From NCBI GenBank assembly GCA_015680685.1, contig MNCI01027100.1, forward strand, positions 685,838 through 749,837: DNA of 64,000 bases, given 5' to 3'. Shown one piece after another: positions 35,580 to 46,927 of this stretch (the stretch's first letter is position 1; every line of letters begins with the position of its first letter). The position numbers were made by a program, and so were the translations under genes. This DNA is from Gnetum montanum. Its lineage: Eukaryota; Streptophyta; Gnetopsida; Gnetales; Gnetaceae. Below the pieces are notes generated by a model, which was given only the letters and a program-made list of their open reading frames with translations, searched no databases and had not been told where the DNA came from.

Positions 35580-35946
35580 GTCCAAATGTTTCCACATCAT
35601 GATAGATGTATTTAACTATGCGTTAGAAGCAATACTAACACAAATGAATGATCAAAGCCCATACTATATCCATTGTGCAAGTAGGAGCATTGTAGATGCA
35701 TAAAACAATTACACAACTACAGAAAAGAAACTCATGATGCTAATGTACACTCTAGAAAAACTAATGCACTATGTGCTTGAATATCTAATTTGTGTGCATG
35801 CTTATCACAATGCAATTTGCTTCATGATGAATAAGCCAGTGGTGAGCCCTCGTGTTCTAGGATGGTTGGTGATCTTACAAAAGTTTTTTTCAATAATGGT
35901 GGATAAAAAGAGAACCAAGAATGTAGTTTCAAATCATCTATCTTAG
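35580..35946 (+). pseudogene. element A RNase H
   Basis: Follows RT with FHIMIDVFNYALEAILTQ, YYIHCASRSIVDA, NNYTTTEKKLMMLMYTLEKL and KNVVSNHLS, the standard Ty3/gypsy RNase H landmarks (the first catalytic Asp is in 'IDVF', equivalent to T-D-A-S). The C-terminal half (35734-35946) is open; the N-terminal half has at least one stop. Confidence 0.82.
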
Positions 35947-36189
35947 TTAAGATGAAATAATAATAATAATAAACAACCCTTATCCGATCAATTTCTAGAT
36001 GAGCTTCTCTTTGTTAAGGCAACTAAAGTTCATACACCAACTGTCATAAATTAGTTTGATGAATGTCTCTTCTATCTACTTACATAAGAGACTCCTACTA
36101 AATGGGATCATAGGAAGAAACAACATTTTCTCCTATAGGTCAAAACATACATAGAAATAGAGGAAAATTTCTACAAAGATTGTGCCAAT

Positions 36190-36774
36190 AGCTTGGTACG
36201 ATGGTGCATACCTAATGTACATCTACAGAGAGCCCTTCAAGATGCTCATGAGGACCCTTGTGAGGACCACCATGTAAGAAGAAGGATGGCCTCAAAGATC
36301 CTAATGGTAGGATATTATTGGCTAATGACCTTCATGAATGCACACCATTTCACCCATTCATGTGAGAGATTCCAATGATATGAAGGAATGAAAAATAAAA
36401 TGGAAGAATTTCTAATAGTGGATTTAGGCATTGAAATACTTTGACATTTAGAAAATTTATTTGATGGGATCCATCATCCCCATGTTTAATGGAAAGTCAT
36501 ATATCATTGTTAATATTAACTATTGTATGAAATGGGTTGAAGCTACAGCCATTTTGATAGTACTGCCACTACTGCAGCTCAATTCTTTCAACAATTGATT
36601 GTAAAAATATTTGGTATGTCAAGGGTGTTAATTTCTAGTGTTACCTTTCACAAGTTAATGCAATGCTTGGGGGTGCAACATAAACTCACAACACCTTACC
36701 ATCCTCAAGCTAACAATTAATCAAAAGTGACCAAAAGGGAGATTACTCAAATCCTAATGTGAACTATTAGTAGA
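36190..36774 (+). pseudogene. element A integrase, zinc finger and core
   Basis: 36193-36378 reads VRWCIPNVHLQRALQDAHED, then HHVRRRMASKILMVGYYW, then NAHHFTHSCERFQ: the HHCC integrase finger with the last Cys changed to Phe. The core follows in broken frames: 'NINYCMKWVEA', 'FGMSRVLISS', 'GVQHKLTTPYHPQANN', 'KREITQIL'. Element D interrupts it at 36774, and the domain continues at 44236. Confidence 0.82.
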
Positions 36775-37661
36775 TGATGAGTCATGAATTTGCTAGCTGT
36801 GATATCGCTGCTGTGATATCCCAGTGGCTATGATATCGCTATCATGATATTGCATCGGCTGCAATATCACATCAGCCATGATATCGCGTACGTGATATCA
36901 CGTACGTGATATCGCGGCCTGCCTCAATTTCTATAAATAAGAGGCGGCTTTCCTAGTTTTAGGCACTTATATTTAGACCCTTCGCTAGACTCTTGTAGTT
37001 TTATCATTCCAAAGTTAGAATATTTCCCAGTGTATGCCCACAGTGTGGTGATTGTAATTGTACAGCATCGTTATTCAAGTGTGACGTACTTGGACACGCA
37101 CATGACCGGAAATAAAGATCGAGATTACTTCATCATTGCAAAATTCACTTAGATTAATTATTTATTTAATTATTATTTAATGCTTTCCTAGTTAATCTCT
37201 TCTCACCCTTAAACTCATGTTAAAACGCAGAATGAGTACGACTTGATTACGAGCATTTAAGTGTGACTACTTGGTAACCCAGTAGCGTACCTAGGATCTG
37301 CGCTTGGTAATCCCAGTGGTAGTCGTGCATAAAGTCCAAGATGTGTACGGATAATCAAGGAGTGGATGCTCATCGTACTTAGGCTAGTTTAGATTCTCTT
37401 ACCCTTTCTTTCTTAACTTAGACAATATTACTTTCCATTTCCTTCAGGAGTAGCATTAGATTAGAAACCCATCATACACCTCACTCTGGACTAAACCATA
37501 CGTGACAAAGCTAATACTAGTCCAGGTGGGAAATCAGTGAACTGCGACCTAAGGCTAACTGTCTAGATGCCACAACTAGTCTATCTGCGGAGTTTGACCG
37601 AATCACACGTGTAACACTCATATTCGTATGGTTGAGTATAGGGGTACCTCGCCACTCATCA
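36775..37661 (+). repeat. element D 5' LTR
   Basis: Starts TGATGAGTCATGAATT. U3 (36775-36931) carries about nine GATATC-type palindromic words. TATA box 36932-36939; AATAAAG at 37111. Ends CGCCACTCATC-A. Confidence 0.9.
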
Positions 37662-37662
37662 T

Positions 37663-37680
37663 TGGCGCCGTTACCGGGGA
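37663..37680 (+). other. element D primer-binding site, tRNA-Asp
   Basis: tggcgccgttaccgggga matches the complement of the plant tRNA-Asp(GTC) 3' end in 17 of 18 positions, one base after the LTR end. This copy sets the PBS assignment for the whole family. Confidence 0.9.
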
Positions 37681-37802
37681 CGGTGCTAGTTATCTAGATT
37701 AGTTATATCATACAAGGTCGTTGTATAGGAATTAACAGTATATCTTTTAAGAAGAATTAATTATAAAAAGTCACATACAAATTCGCACACAGCTTCACAA
37801 TC

Positions 37803-39793
37803 ATGCCTCTCCTACAAGACTATAATAATGTCACATCTAGTAAGGAAATTCATTGGAGAACCAACGAATTATCTGACAATGAAGATTGGAGTACGCAATC
37901 CAAAGTGGGGGTTTCTTATAAACATAAATGAAGGCAACATCAGCCCAACGCATGAAAGCATAACTTACTCGATGACGATGAACCCCCACTGGCCACTACA
38001 AGCCTAATGCAAATACAAGAGGCTATTCGAATCTCCGGTAGGCATCGTAAAGAGAGCCGCCTACCCAGGCTCGATTTAAACAACTTCCCTACTTTCTCAT
38101 GAGGCTGTGACTTAGATCCGCATCAACATTTACAAGCCTTCTACGATGCCTACACATGGAACAACATTGATAACGGTTGGCAAAAACTTAAGCTCTTTCC
38201 TATGACACTCATTGGCCAACTAAAAGTATGGTATAAATCATTAAAACCAAATTCAATACGATGTTGGCCAACAATGGTAGAACTCTTTAACAAAAGATAT
38301 CAAACCTATGCAAGAGTGTCAACCTTGAGGAAACAAATCCAAGGGTGGAAACAAGCATAACATGAACCCTTGGACATGGCCTTAGAAAGATATTATGCAC
38401 TGTTAAACAATTGTCCAGGCCATGGGTTCTCCGAGGAAAGGCTAATGTACCATATCATTGATGGGCTTCGTGATGCAACAAGAGAAACCTTAGGGATGTA
38501 TGCCCAAGGACAACTATATGAACTACAAATCCATCAAGTCCAAGAGCTTATTAAGCAGGTAGCAAAAGAAGAAGGAGAAATGGCTAGATGGGAGAGTGTT
38601 GAAAAACATCAACGGGACCAAAATTTCAACTTAAGGTTCATAATCATAAAAAGGAGAAATCAACCTATCACAAGGAGAAAGAACCATCTTTCCTGATACA
38701 ACAATCGTTAGAAGAAGTCAAGGCAAAGATCAATAAGATGTTGGAATGGACATATAAAAAGTGTGGAGAATTTATCGATATTATTGGAGATAGAGTTTTG
38801 ACAACCCAAGAAGCATGACAAAACATTAGATAATCAGAGATAAGGGATAAGGAAAATAAGAGCTCAACTGCCAATCATACATATGAATGCAACATATGCC
38901 TGTACGATCACCCCAAGGGCCAATGCCCAATATTGTTACATTTATATGAGCATTGGGGAAACATGTTACATCCAGAGTTCATACAGAGATATTGTGTTCG
39001 ATCACAGTGGCAACAATCCCAGTTGTGGGGGAATCCACCCCTAAACTGGAGACACCCTTCGTATCATCTGAGCCCAAATGCTTATCTTGTTCAACATCCT
39101 GTTTCTCCAACTGGGCTAATGCACTTTATCTCACCACAATACCATTCTCCTCAATACTATCAGCCCATATCTTCAACACAACCACAGCCTTATGCACCTT
39201 ATACTCCTCCTAATTTTCAGCATTCTCATACTTTCCCTCCTACATCGCCACCATCTGTTCCTAAGGTGTCTACACTACCGCAACAACCAACGAACATAAC
39301 TTGTACTACTATTGCCAATAGCAATGAGAGGCCTCCTCCACGTCAAAAGCATCCCTTCTTTAAACATGACCGTAAGAAGGGCCAACATCATTCCGAGGCC
39401 ATTGCACCCTCCAACTTAGCACAAGTCCAACATTGTGGTGCACCCTCATCTTCAAACCCAATGCCTCATGTAACTTCATCAGGGCCACCAACTCACACTC
39501 CAACAACAATATGGCCCAATGAACACAGCCATGGAAGGCGTCATCCCAACCCTTGCATACCATCTAACGATCACAAACATCATAGTGGGTCAACTCGTTA
39601 TCCAGGAACTGCATCGTACATATTGCCCCACTATGCTTATTATAATCAAGTGTGTGAAACCCAATGGGATAAATATGACAAAGCTAGAATACTTCCAACA
39701 TGCAAGGATCCCCGTCGTCAATTATTAATCCTTGCCATCCTCAATCGTTTAGCTATGAGGGATATCCCCTATTCTAATAGCAAGCAGGATTAA
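37803..39793 (+). pseudogene. element D gag
   Basis: Starts MPLLQDYNNVTSSKEIHWRT. The N-terminal two thirds have a few stops (near 37928, 38100 and 38358). 38370-38696 is open and holds MALERYYALLNNCPGHGFSE..RETLGMYAQGQLYELQIHQV. 38933-39793 is open for 286 codons. The knuckle CNICLYDHPKGQC (38890-38928) has C-x2-C-x3-H-x4-C spacing, one residue shorter than the classic x4. The tail is rich in Pro, His, Ser and Gln and ends near a TAA at 39791, with no pol behind it. Gag forms the particle that packages element RNA. Confidence 0.85.
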
Positions 39794-41730
39794 TAAATAC
39801 TTTTCATTTTCTTTAATTTTACAACTTTTTGTTTTCCAGTTTTTCATTTTTCAATTTCTTGTTTTATTTCTTTTTGTCTCTTTACGTTTGTATAAGTAAT
39901 CTCATCTATGAATAAAACACTCATGTGGATCGTTGATTGAGGTGTGTTCTATGTTATCGAGTCTTGAGTGATCAATTATGTGGACACTGAGCCCATTACA
40001 CCCACTCATCCATTCTACAAATAAGAGGTTCTGTTCAAGGGTACAGTGATATTCTTAACATTTTTAAAACTTAAAATTAATTTTGTGTTCATTGTACCCA
40101 GAATGAAGAAGGATGGACCAAGAGGGAATGATTAGGGTGTGACATCAAGGGGACTTGCGGATTCTCTTTGGTGACATCTGTGGGAGTTATCATGCAACGT
40201 CGTTGTACTAAGATCCTTGTAGATCTAACGAAAAATGGGAGTAAGAGTAATCAAAAGGGCATTGTGAAAAATCCAATGCTGTTCTAGGGGGTCCCACTGG
40301 AAAGACATGCATCCATGCCTAAAGGTTGGCGGCTTCTCTGTATCAAGCAATCGAAAAAAGAAAGAAAGAAAAAAGAAATGAAAAGAAAAGAAGAAAAGAA
40401 GAAAAACAAAGTGCCACAAAATAAAAATCACTCCTCCCTTGGATGAAACGCCAAGTGATCGTACGCCTTGTTGTTATGGTACTCTCATAGTTGTTCATCA
40501 TCGGATGAAATAATGCGATGTCACTGATTAGAAGGATGGATTTGGTCCTGATCTTGGAACGACGGGTTAATGACACATTAATCATGCTTTACACGCAGGA
40601 TTCACTGTGCCCTGGGTCAGTTACCTCATGTCCCAATCTACACAATCCCTTTCTATAGTTTGTCTCATCTCATTGTTCGTGTAATTGNCACAATCCCTTT
40701 CTATAGTTCGTCTCATCTCATTGTTCGTGTAATTGTAACTTGTGACGTGTGTAGCATACAATTCTTACGTCATTCTAGTGATATTTACATGTGTGTGTTT
40801 TGTGGAATTAGTGTGGATTAGATCTAACCCTTCTAGTGCCCACAGACACTTTAAGTGTGGTTACACAAGGGCATCATAAGTTGAAACCTGCTTTGGGGAG
40901 GACCCACTTGTGTAATTTTTTGTAATCTTCACTTATGACATAGCTCACACACACCATTTATTACCCTCGGCGTATTTTTTATGATATTCTTTCCCTTATT
41001 ACTATCCCTCCGATTCAACGTTCCTATGAATCATCACATAGCCTTTTTCTCTACCATCCAATGTCCTTATTGATAAATTCCACACTATATTATTCATGCC
41101 TTCCAAACCATCTAATTACCCTGGAACCCTTTAACAATCGTCCATATGTCCTTAGTTTACATCATTTAATTTCAAAAGAAATATTAAAAATTCGATACAT
41201 TCTCTAAGTGCCCTAACTTCAACGAAAATATATATATGTGACCCCCCTATGCTAATCAACATCATTTGCAATTGTTCATGCAAGGGAAGTTTTTCAATTC
41301 CTCTCTACGACACACAATTGTGCGTCCCTTGCTTTCATATCCATAACTCACTTGCTGGTACTCTGATTTTCATTCCGTTTTAACCTACTTGAACCTGGAG
41401 TGTTCAGCTTAGTCATGGGGGAGGGTAACATGCCGAATAGTGCATAATTTTTTTGAAATTCATCATCACCTGAAGGGCATATTTAAGGGTAATTAGTTGT
41501 AAAATTAAGAATAAAATGTGTCAAAAATAATTTCATCCCCTTAGCTATACCAGAAAATTAAATTTGGAAACCACATAAGCAAAGAGGAATCAACATTATA
41601 ATCTTTCGGGGACATGTTCTTCCAATAATTAACATCACACAGAAATAAAGTAAATCTATTAAGGCAAGCAGTAAGGTATAACCTAACTTTGGTAACAACC
41701 TTACTAACGATTGGTCCTGTGTGATTGCAA
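39794..41730 (+). other. element D spacer
   Basis: Non-coding. T-rich beginning, a G/A-rich low-complexity run (40354-40415), a single N at 40688 between two 47-bp copies, the shared block 'ggttacacaagggcatc..' to '..tttggggaggacccacttg' (40859-40912), a TATA-like atatatatat near 41228, and acceptor-like tgtgattgcaa before the ATG at 41731. The branch-like TACTAAC is at 41702-41708; the final AG has become AA. Confidence 0.65.
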
Positions 41731-43178
41731 ATGGCCCTGAAACACGGACCACAGGAAGGTCCTGGTCAAGGTGCGATTAAACGATTGGGAGAGGCGAAGG
41801 ATAAGTTCCTACCAAACAACATGCAGAGTAGTAGGAACCATCATTTAGTATCCACCAAGAAGACCCTTCTACTGTACAATGAAGGCAGGCAAAAGGAGGA
41901 GCTGCTGTAGCATCTAAATAGGGACGATATCTCACGCTGACCTAGGATTGTGTTTAGACCATCCATGAAAGGTCCATATTCACTATAGTGATCATGGAAT
42001 TAAGCTTTGGACCTTTCACAGAATTTGCTCCAGAGGCTGTTAGGGATCACCTCAAAGGGTCCCCATTATGGCCTACCGTCTCTAAAAGCGGTGCCTGGTA
42101 CATAGGGGAAACGTACCAATTTTGGCACAATAAAGAAGAAGGCACCATGGTTAACAATTGTGGTGTGACTGTTGACTTCTCTGTTCAAGCCATTTTGAAA
42201 GTATTAAACCTTCCAANNNNNNNNNNNNNNNNNNNNNNNNNNNNNNNNNNNNNNNNNNNNNNNNNNNNNNNNNNNNNNNNNNNNNNNNNNNNNNNNNNNN
42301 NNNNNNNNNNNNNNNNNNNNNNNNNNNNNNNNNNNNNNNNNNNNNNNNNNNNNNNNNNNNNNNNNNNNNNNNNNNNNNNNNNNNNNNNNNNNNNNNNNNN
42401 NNNNNNNNNNNNNNNNNNNNNNNNNNNNNNNNNNNNNNNNNNNNNNNNNNNNNNNNNNNNNNNNNNNNNNNNNNNNNNNNNNNNNNNNNNNNNNNNNNNN
42501 NNNNNNNNNNNNNNNNNNNNNNNNNNNNNNNNNNNNNNNNNNNNNNNNNNNNNNNNNNNNNNNNNNNNNNNNNNNNNNNNNNNNNNNNNNNNNNNNNNNN
42601 NNNNNNNNNNNNNNNNNNNNNNNNNNNNNNNNNNNNNNNNNNNNNNNNNNNNNNNNNNNNNNNNNNNNNNNNNNNNNNNNNNNNNNNNNNNNNNNNNNNN
42701 NNNNNNNNNNNNNNNNNNNNNNNNNNNNNNNNNNNNNNNNNNNNNNNNNNNNNNNNNNNNNNNNNNNNNNNNNNNNNNNNNNNNNNNNNNNNNNNNNNNN
42801 NNNNNNNNNNNNNNNNNNNNNNNNNNNNNNNNNNNNNNNNNNNNNNNNNNNNNNNNNNNNNNNNNNNNNNNNNNNNNNNNNNNNNNNNNNNNNNNNNNNN
42901 NNNNNNNNNNNNNNNNNNNNNNNNNNNNNNNNNNNNNNNNNNNNNNNNNNNNNNNNNNNNNNNNNNNNNNNNNNNNNNNNNNNNNNNNNNNNNNNNNCGC
43001 CTCTTATTTATAGAAATGGCAGCGCGACGCGATATCGCGTACGCGATATCGCAGGAGAAGACGCGATATCGCGGCCTAGTGTAAACCGCGTCTCATCAAA
43101 CACCATCAAATCCTAAGACTTGGAATGCAAGAAAAGGAAAAGACACCTATGGAGGAGCCACCGCCACCAGGAACTACA
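41731..43178 (+). pseudogene. element D aORF, mostly lost in a gap
   Basis: The N terminus MALKHGPQEGPGQGAIKRLG continues to about 41910. The conserved domain starts at 41988 with MELSFGPFTEFAPEAVRDHL, WYIGETYQFWHNKEEGT and FSVQAILKVLNLP, then enters the N gap (42217-42997). After the gap come a minus-strand LTR end and then only the last 78 bp of the aORF (..EEPPPPGTT). Compared with C, more than 2 kb of aORF is unaccounted for. Confidence 0.7.
42998..43100 (-). repeat. element F: start of a minus-strand LTR at the gap edge
   Basis: Reverse-complemented, this reads from 43100 as TGATGAGACGCGG.., then GATATCGCG palindromes, then ctataaataagagg running into the gap: the U3 start of an LTR of the same family, opposite to D. 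43029-43052 is a perfect 24-bp palindrome (two GCGATATCGC arms around GTAC). An LTR or whole element therefore inserted into the D aORF, and the rest lies in the gap. Confidence 0.8.
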
Positions 43179-43362
43179 TGAGTTCCACCATTTTGTAATC
43201 ATAGGATATTCTTTTGTGTTGTGTCTCAATTTTGTTCTGACTCCACACTGCGACATGAATCCATTCTAGTCAGTCAATAATCCCATACCTATCCACTATG
43301 TAATCAATGGAGCTTATTCTCTCTGTAACTTGAGGACGACTTTTCATTTAGTTGTGGGGGTA

Positions 43363-44235
43363 TGATGAGTCATGAATTTTCTGGCTATGATATTGCTACC
43401 ATGATATCACAGCCATGACATCCCAATGGCTGTGATATCGCATGGGCTGCGATATCGTGTACGCGATATCACATCAGCCGTGATATCGCGGCCTGCCTCA
43501 ATTTCTATAAATAAGAGGCAACTTTCCCAGTTTTAGGCACTTAGATTTAGACCCTTAGCTAGACTCTTGTAGTTTTATCATTCCAAAGTTAGAATATTTC
43601 CCAGTGTATGCCCACAATGTGGTGATTGTAATTGTACAGCATCCTTATTCGAGTGTGACGTACTTGGACATGCACATGACCAGAAATAAAGATCGAGATT
43701 ACTTCATCATTATAGCATTCACTTAGACCAATTATTTATTTAATTATTATTTAATGCTTTCCTAGTTAATCTCTTCTCACCCTTAAACTCATGTTAAAAC
43801 CCAGAATGAGTACAACTTGATTACGAGCATTTAAGTGTGACTACTTGGTAACCCAGTAGCGTACCTAGGATCTGCGCTTGGTAATACCAATGGTAGTCGT
43901 GCACGAAGTCCAAGATGTGTATGGATAATCAACAAATGGATGCTCATCACACTTAGGCTAGTTTAGATTCTCTTACCCTTTTTCTCTTAGCTTAGACAAT
44001 ATTACTTTCCATTACCTTCAGGAGTAGCATTAGATTAGAAACCCATCATACACCTCACTCTAGACCAAACCATACGTGACAAAGCTAATACTAGTCCAGG
44101 TGGGAAGACAGCAAACTTTAACCTAAGGCTAACTGTCTAGATGCTACAACTAGTCCGTCTACGGAGTTCGACTAGATCGCACGTGTAACGCACGTATTCG
44201 TATGGTTGAGTGTAGGGGTACCTTGCCACTCATCA
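43363..44235 (+). repeat. element D 3' LTR
   Basis: Starts TGATGAGTCATGAATT after gttgtgggggta. U3 with multiple GATATC words, TATA box 43506-43513, AATAAAG near 43685. Ends TTGCCACTCATCA. Collinear with 36775-37661. Confidence 0.9.
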
Positions 44236-44880
44236 CTATATATAAGAAAGATTGGAGTACATAACTCAGTGATGCCCTTTGGACATATCACTCAACCTAG
44301 TAACTTTCTATAAGCTACTCTTCCTATGAGCTAGTGTACAAAAAGTTACCCAAACTTACAGGTCAAACCAAACTTTGTACACTCGCAACTACATGTGAGC
44401 TTAACTTAGACATTAACCTAGCATAAAAGGAATATCTCATGATAGTTAATGTGATGGATGAAAATCAAAGAGTATCTCTAATAATAAATGAAGTGCATAA
44501 GGTAAATAATAAATAACATCATGACACATGGATAAGAAAAGTTACATTTAAATATGAAGACAAGGCTCTCTATTGGAATCCCATGCATGTGCCACAACGA
44601 ACTAAGTTTTAGACATTCTAGCAAGGACCATATATAATACAATCAACTTTTCATTCCAAGACTATGAAAATTTACCACCCAACAAGCCCTCAATAGCACA
44701 TGTTGATTAACATCCAACAACTTAAACCCTTCACACCCAACAAGCCCTCAAGAGCACATGTTGGTTAACATCCAACAACTTAAATCCTTCATGGACTTCC
44801 AAGTAACCAACCATAACACTAACACCTTGGATCAAGAACAAGCTTGTTCCATTTTCCAAATGTCCTCCTTCCAACTTAGT
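44236..44880 (+). pseudogene. element A integrase C-terminal part
   Basis: Continues after element D with 'KKDWST.LSDALW.YHST' and 'ELVYKKLPK', the usual block after the integrase core (W..L..ALWAYRT and FELVYGK). Further on come '..IIQSTFHSKTMKIYHP' and a 58-bp tandem duplication. Ends near the 'cttagtcatggcagag' motif at 44875. Confidence 0.75.
44676..44791. repeat. 58-bp tandem duplication
   Basis: Two head-to-tail copies starting cacccaacaagccctca at 44676 and 44734, with four single-base differences seen by eye. It lies at the C-terminal end of integrase. 58 is not a multiple of 3, so the duplication shifts the frame. Confidence 0.9.
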
Positions 44881-46927
44881 CATGGCAGAGATACTCATCT
44901 ATCATAATTCCTTCAAGAGGATGAAAATATTTTTTCTTTTTTCTTTTTTTTTTGCATCATTATTTATAGGTTTTCCAATTTTTTTATATTTTATTGATTA
45001 TTCTATATATTTTTTCCTTTTATATTTTTTGCTTTTGGCTTTAATCTTTCTTATTACTTTTATTGTGTCTTAATTGAAATCTCTGATTTTGTTACATGAC
45101 TACTGTGAATTTTGGAAATTATTGAATGTAGATATCAAGGTTATGATTTAGTGAAAATGTCAATTTTAATCTTGGATTATGCTTTCTACTCACAATCTAC
45201 CAGTTTTCTGGTGGTATCAGGTAATGAGTCCATGAAATCCATCCATTCTATTTGTCTCATGTGGAGCTATACATCATGAAAGCATGAAGGTTCTTTCACA
45301 TAAAAACTAAAAGTAACATATGATCTTGTTACATATGAACTAGGAAAGGACCAAGTGAGAATGCAAAAGGTTTTGAGCTCAAAAGGATTTGTCGTGTTCT
45401 ATTCTAAACTTCCCTTCTAAGTTCTATGGCTCATCATGGGTATGTCATCACTCCTACTACTAACCACAAAACAAAGTATGTGTCTGTATGCTATGATTCC
45501 TTAATTAAAAAAATCAAGCAGGAATTCAAAGCACACCTCTCTAAAGATCTCTTGGGGTATAAGCACTAGTTATGGGGTTGAAAAGACATGTTACCCATGC
45601 TTGAAGGCATCCATCTCACTAAGGCATGAATTTCTCCTTGATTGCTTCCTTCTTTTCTTTTCTTCCCTCCTTGGAGTTATGATTTTCCTTTATGGTTATC
45701 ATTGACTCATGATCATAGGCAAGGAGAAGTACATTAATTCAAGCTCACTATCATTAGTATGGAGTTAGTCTAGACTCAAAACAAACTGGTATCAGATCAT
45801 CTTCATTACGAATTTCATTAAGGTCCCCATGCGACCATGATGTGGATTATTCCTCGATCGTTCTCTTTCTATCATTCTCATAGTCCATTTTCTCTAACCT
45901 CATTGTCTCATGCCATGATTAATTAATGGTTTAATTTTGTAGTTTGCATAATCCTTAGACAATCTTGCACATGGGTACAATGTTTAACTTAAACAACCAT
46001 TTAACATCCAAGGTAGCTACAGACTCCTTGTCATGAGATTATGCAAGGGCATATTAGGCATAAGCTTGCTTTGGGAAGGACACACTTGCATATATCTTAG
46101 TTTCCTTGAGGATAAACCCCATGACCATGGGCCTCATTTCAATCTCGATAATTTTGATAGCCTGCATCATCTAGTTTTGCCCTACTTTCACACAAGGAAC
46201 ATCTTCCAACTATTCATCTTACATGATTACAATGCTCCAATTTCTTAATACCATACCCTTAATGTATTACTGTCATGTTTTCCTAGATTTTTGACTTTCA
46301 TGTAGCTCTTTTTTTTTACCCCAAACTTATTTAAAATTCCTCGATATCTTAAGTTAAAAAAATGGCTGCGAATAGCTATGTTGATGCATCCTCGTCAATG
46401 TAGCTAGAATAGTTAATGTAGCCTCATTGATGCATCCTTGTCGACCTAGCACAAAAATCCTATAAATATGCATGACACTTAGCTCAATTTTCACATTCTC
46501 TTCTAAATGAACAAGAAGATTTTGCAATTTTTCATAGCCCAAAGCCTTCCAAGAGCCATAACTTAACAATCATTTATCCCATTCATTCTATGATCCTAGA
46601 GCTTTTGGAACTACACTTTACATCATGGGGGCATTTAATGCTAGGTTTTTATGGAAAATTTCTTGAAAATTTTTTGTAGCATCCCATGGATAAGATATTA
46701 AAATAATATTAAATTAATAACCATAAGAGTTAATATCAACAATCAACCTCCATTAAAGCATGAATAAAATAATATCATACATTTGCAATTACTAAATAAG
46801 GACTTAATAATAAATAAGATCCTATCTTTTAACCAATAAACCTAACCTGATCAAACCAAGAAAAGTATCAAAATAAAACAAGCTTATATCCAAAAAGACT
46901 AATCCTAGGTTATGTTCATGATCTTAG
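44881..46927 (+). other. element A spacer before aORF
   Basis: Non-coding; T-rich start (44930-45060), then a sequence partly like the R1 spacer. It contains the shared block 'gattatgcaagggcat..' to '..ctttgggaaggacacacttg' (46036-46090) and the promoter-like 46370-46468. It ends with 'gatcttag' before ATG at 46928. Confidence 0.6.
46370..46468 (+). promoter_or_regulatory. putative internal promoter of element A
   Basis: Repeated words gttgatgcatcc, gtcaatgtagc and attgatgcatccttg are followed by tataaata (46461-46468). A's own LTR has similar words (gtcaatgcatccttgg, gcatcaatgc; 50028-50080). It lies about 460 bp upstream of the aORF. Inferred. Confidence 0.42.

Larger units (their letters stand above)
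36775..44235 (+). mobile_element. element D: non-autonomous gag+aORF retrotransposon inside A
   Basis: LTRs 36775-37661 and 43363-44235 (TGATGAG..CTCATCA), the best-preserved tRNA-Asp PBS in the window, gag, spacer, aORF largely lost in an N gap, and a purine tract (ttgtgggggta). The 5-bp flanks are GTAGA and CTATA, so the TSD is decayed or was altered. The insertion is still certain because integrase sequence continues on both sides. No pol. Confidence 0.88.

Noticed and set aside
36775-36940. CRISPR-like array from the repeated GATATC words
   Set aside because: Words are 8-12 bp, palindromic, irregularly spaced, without unique spacers of constant length, and lie in a plant LTR.
44882-45073. 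63-codon hydrophobic ORF as a membrane protein
   Set aside because: T-rich low-complexity spacer; Phe/Leu/Ile arise from T runs, and there is no homologous frame in other copies.
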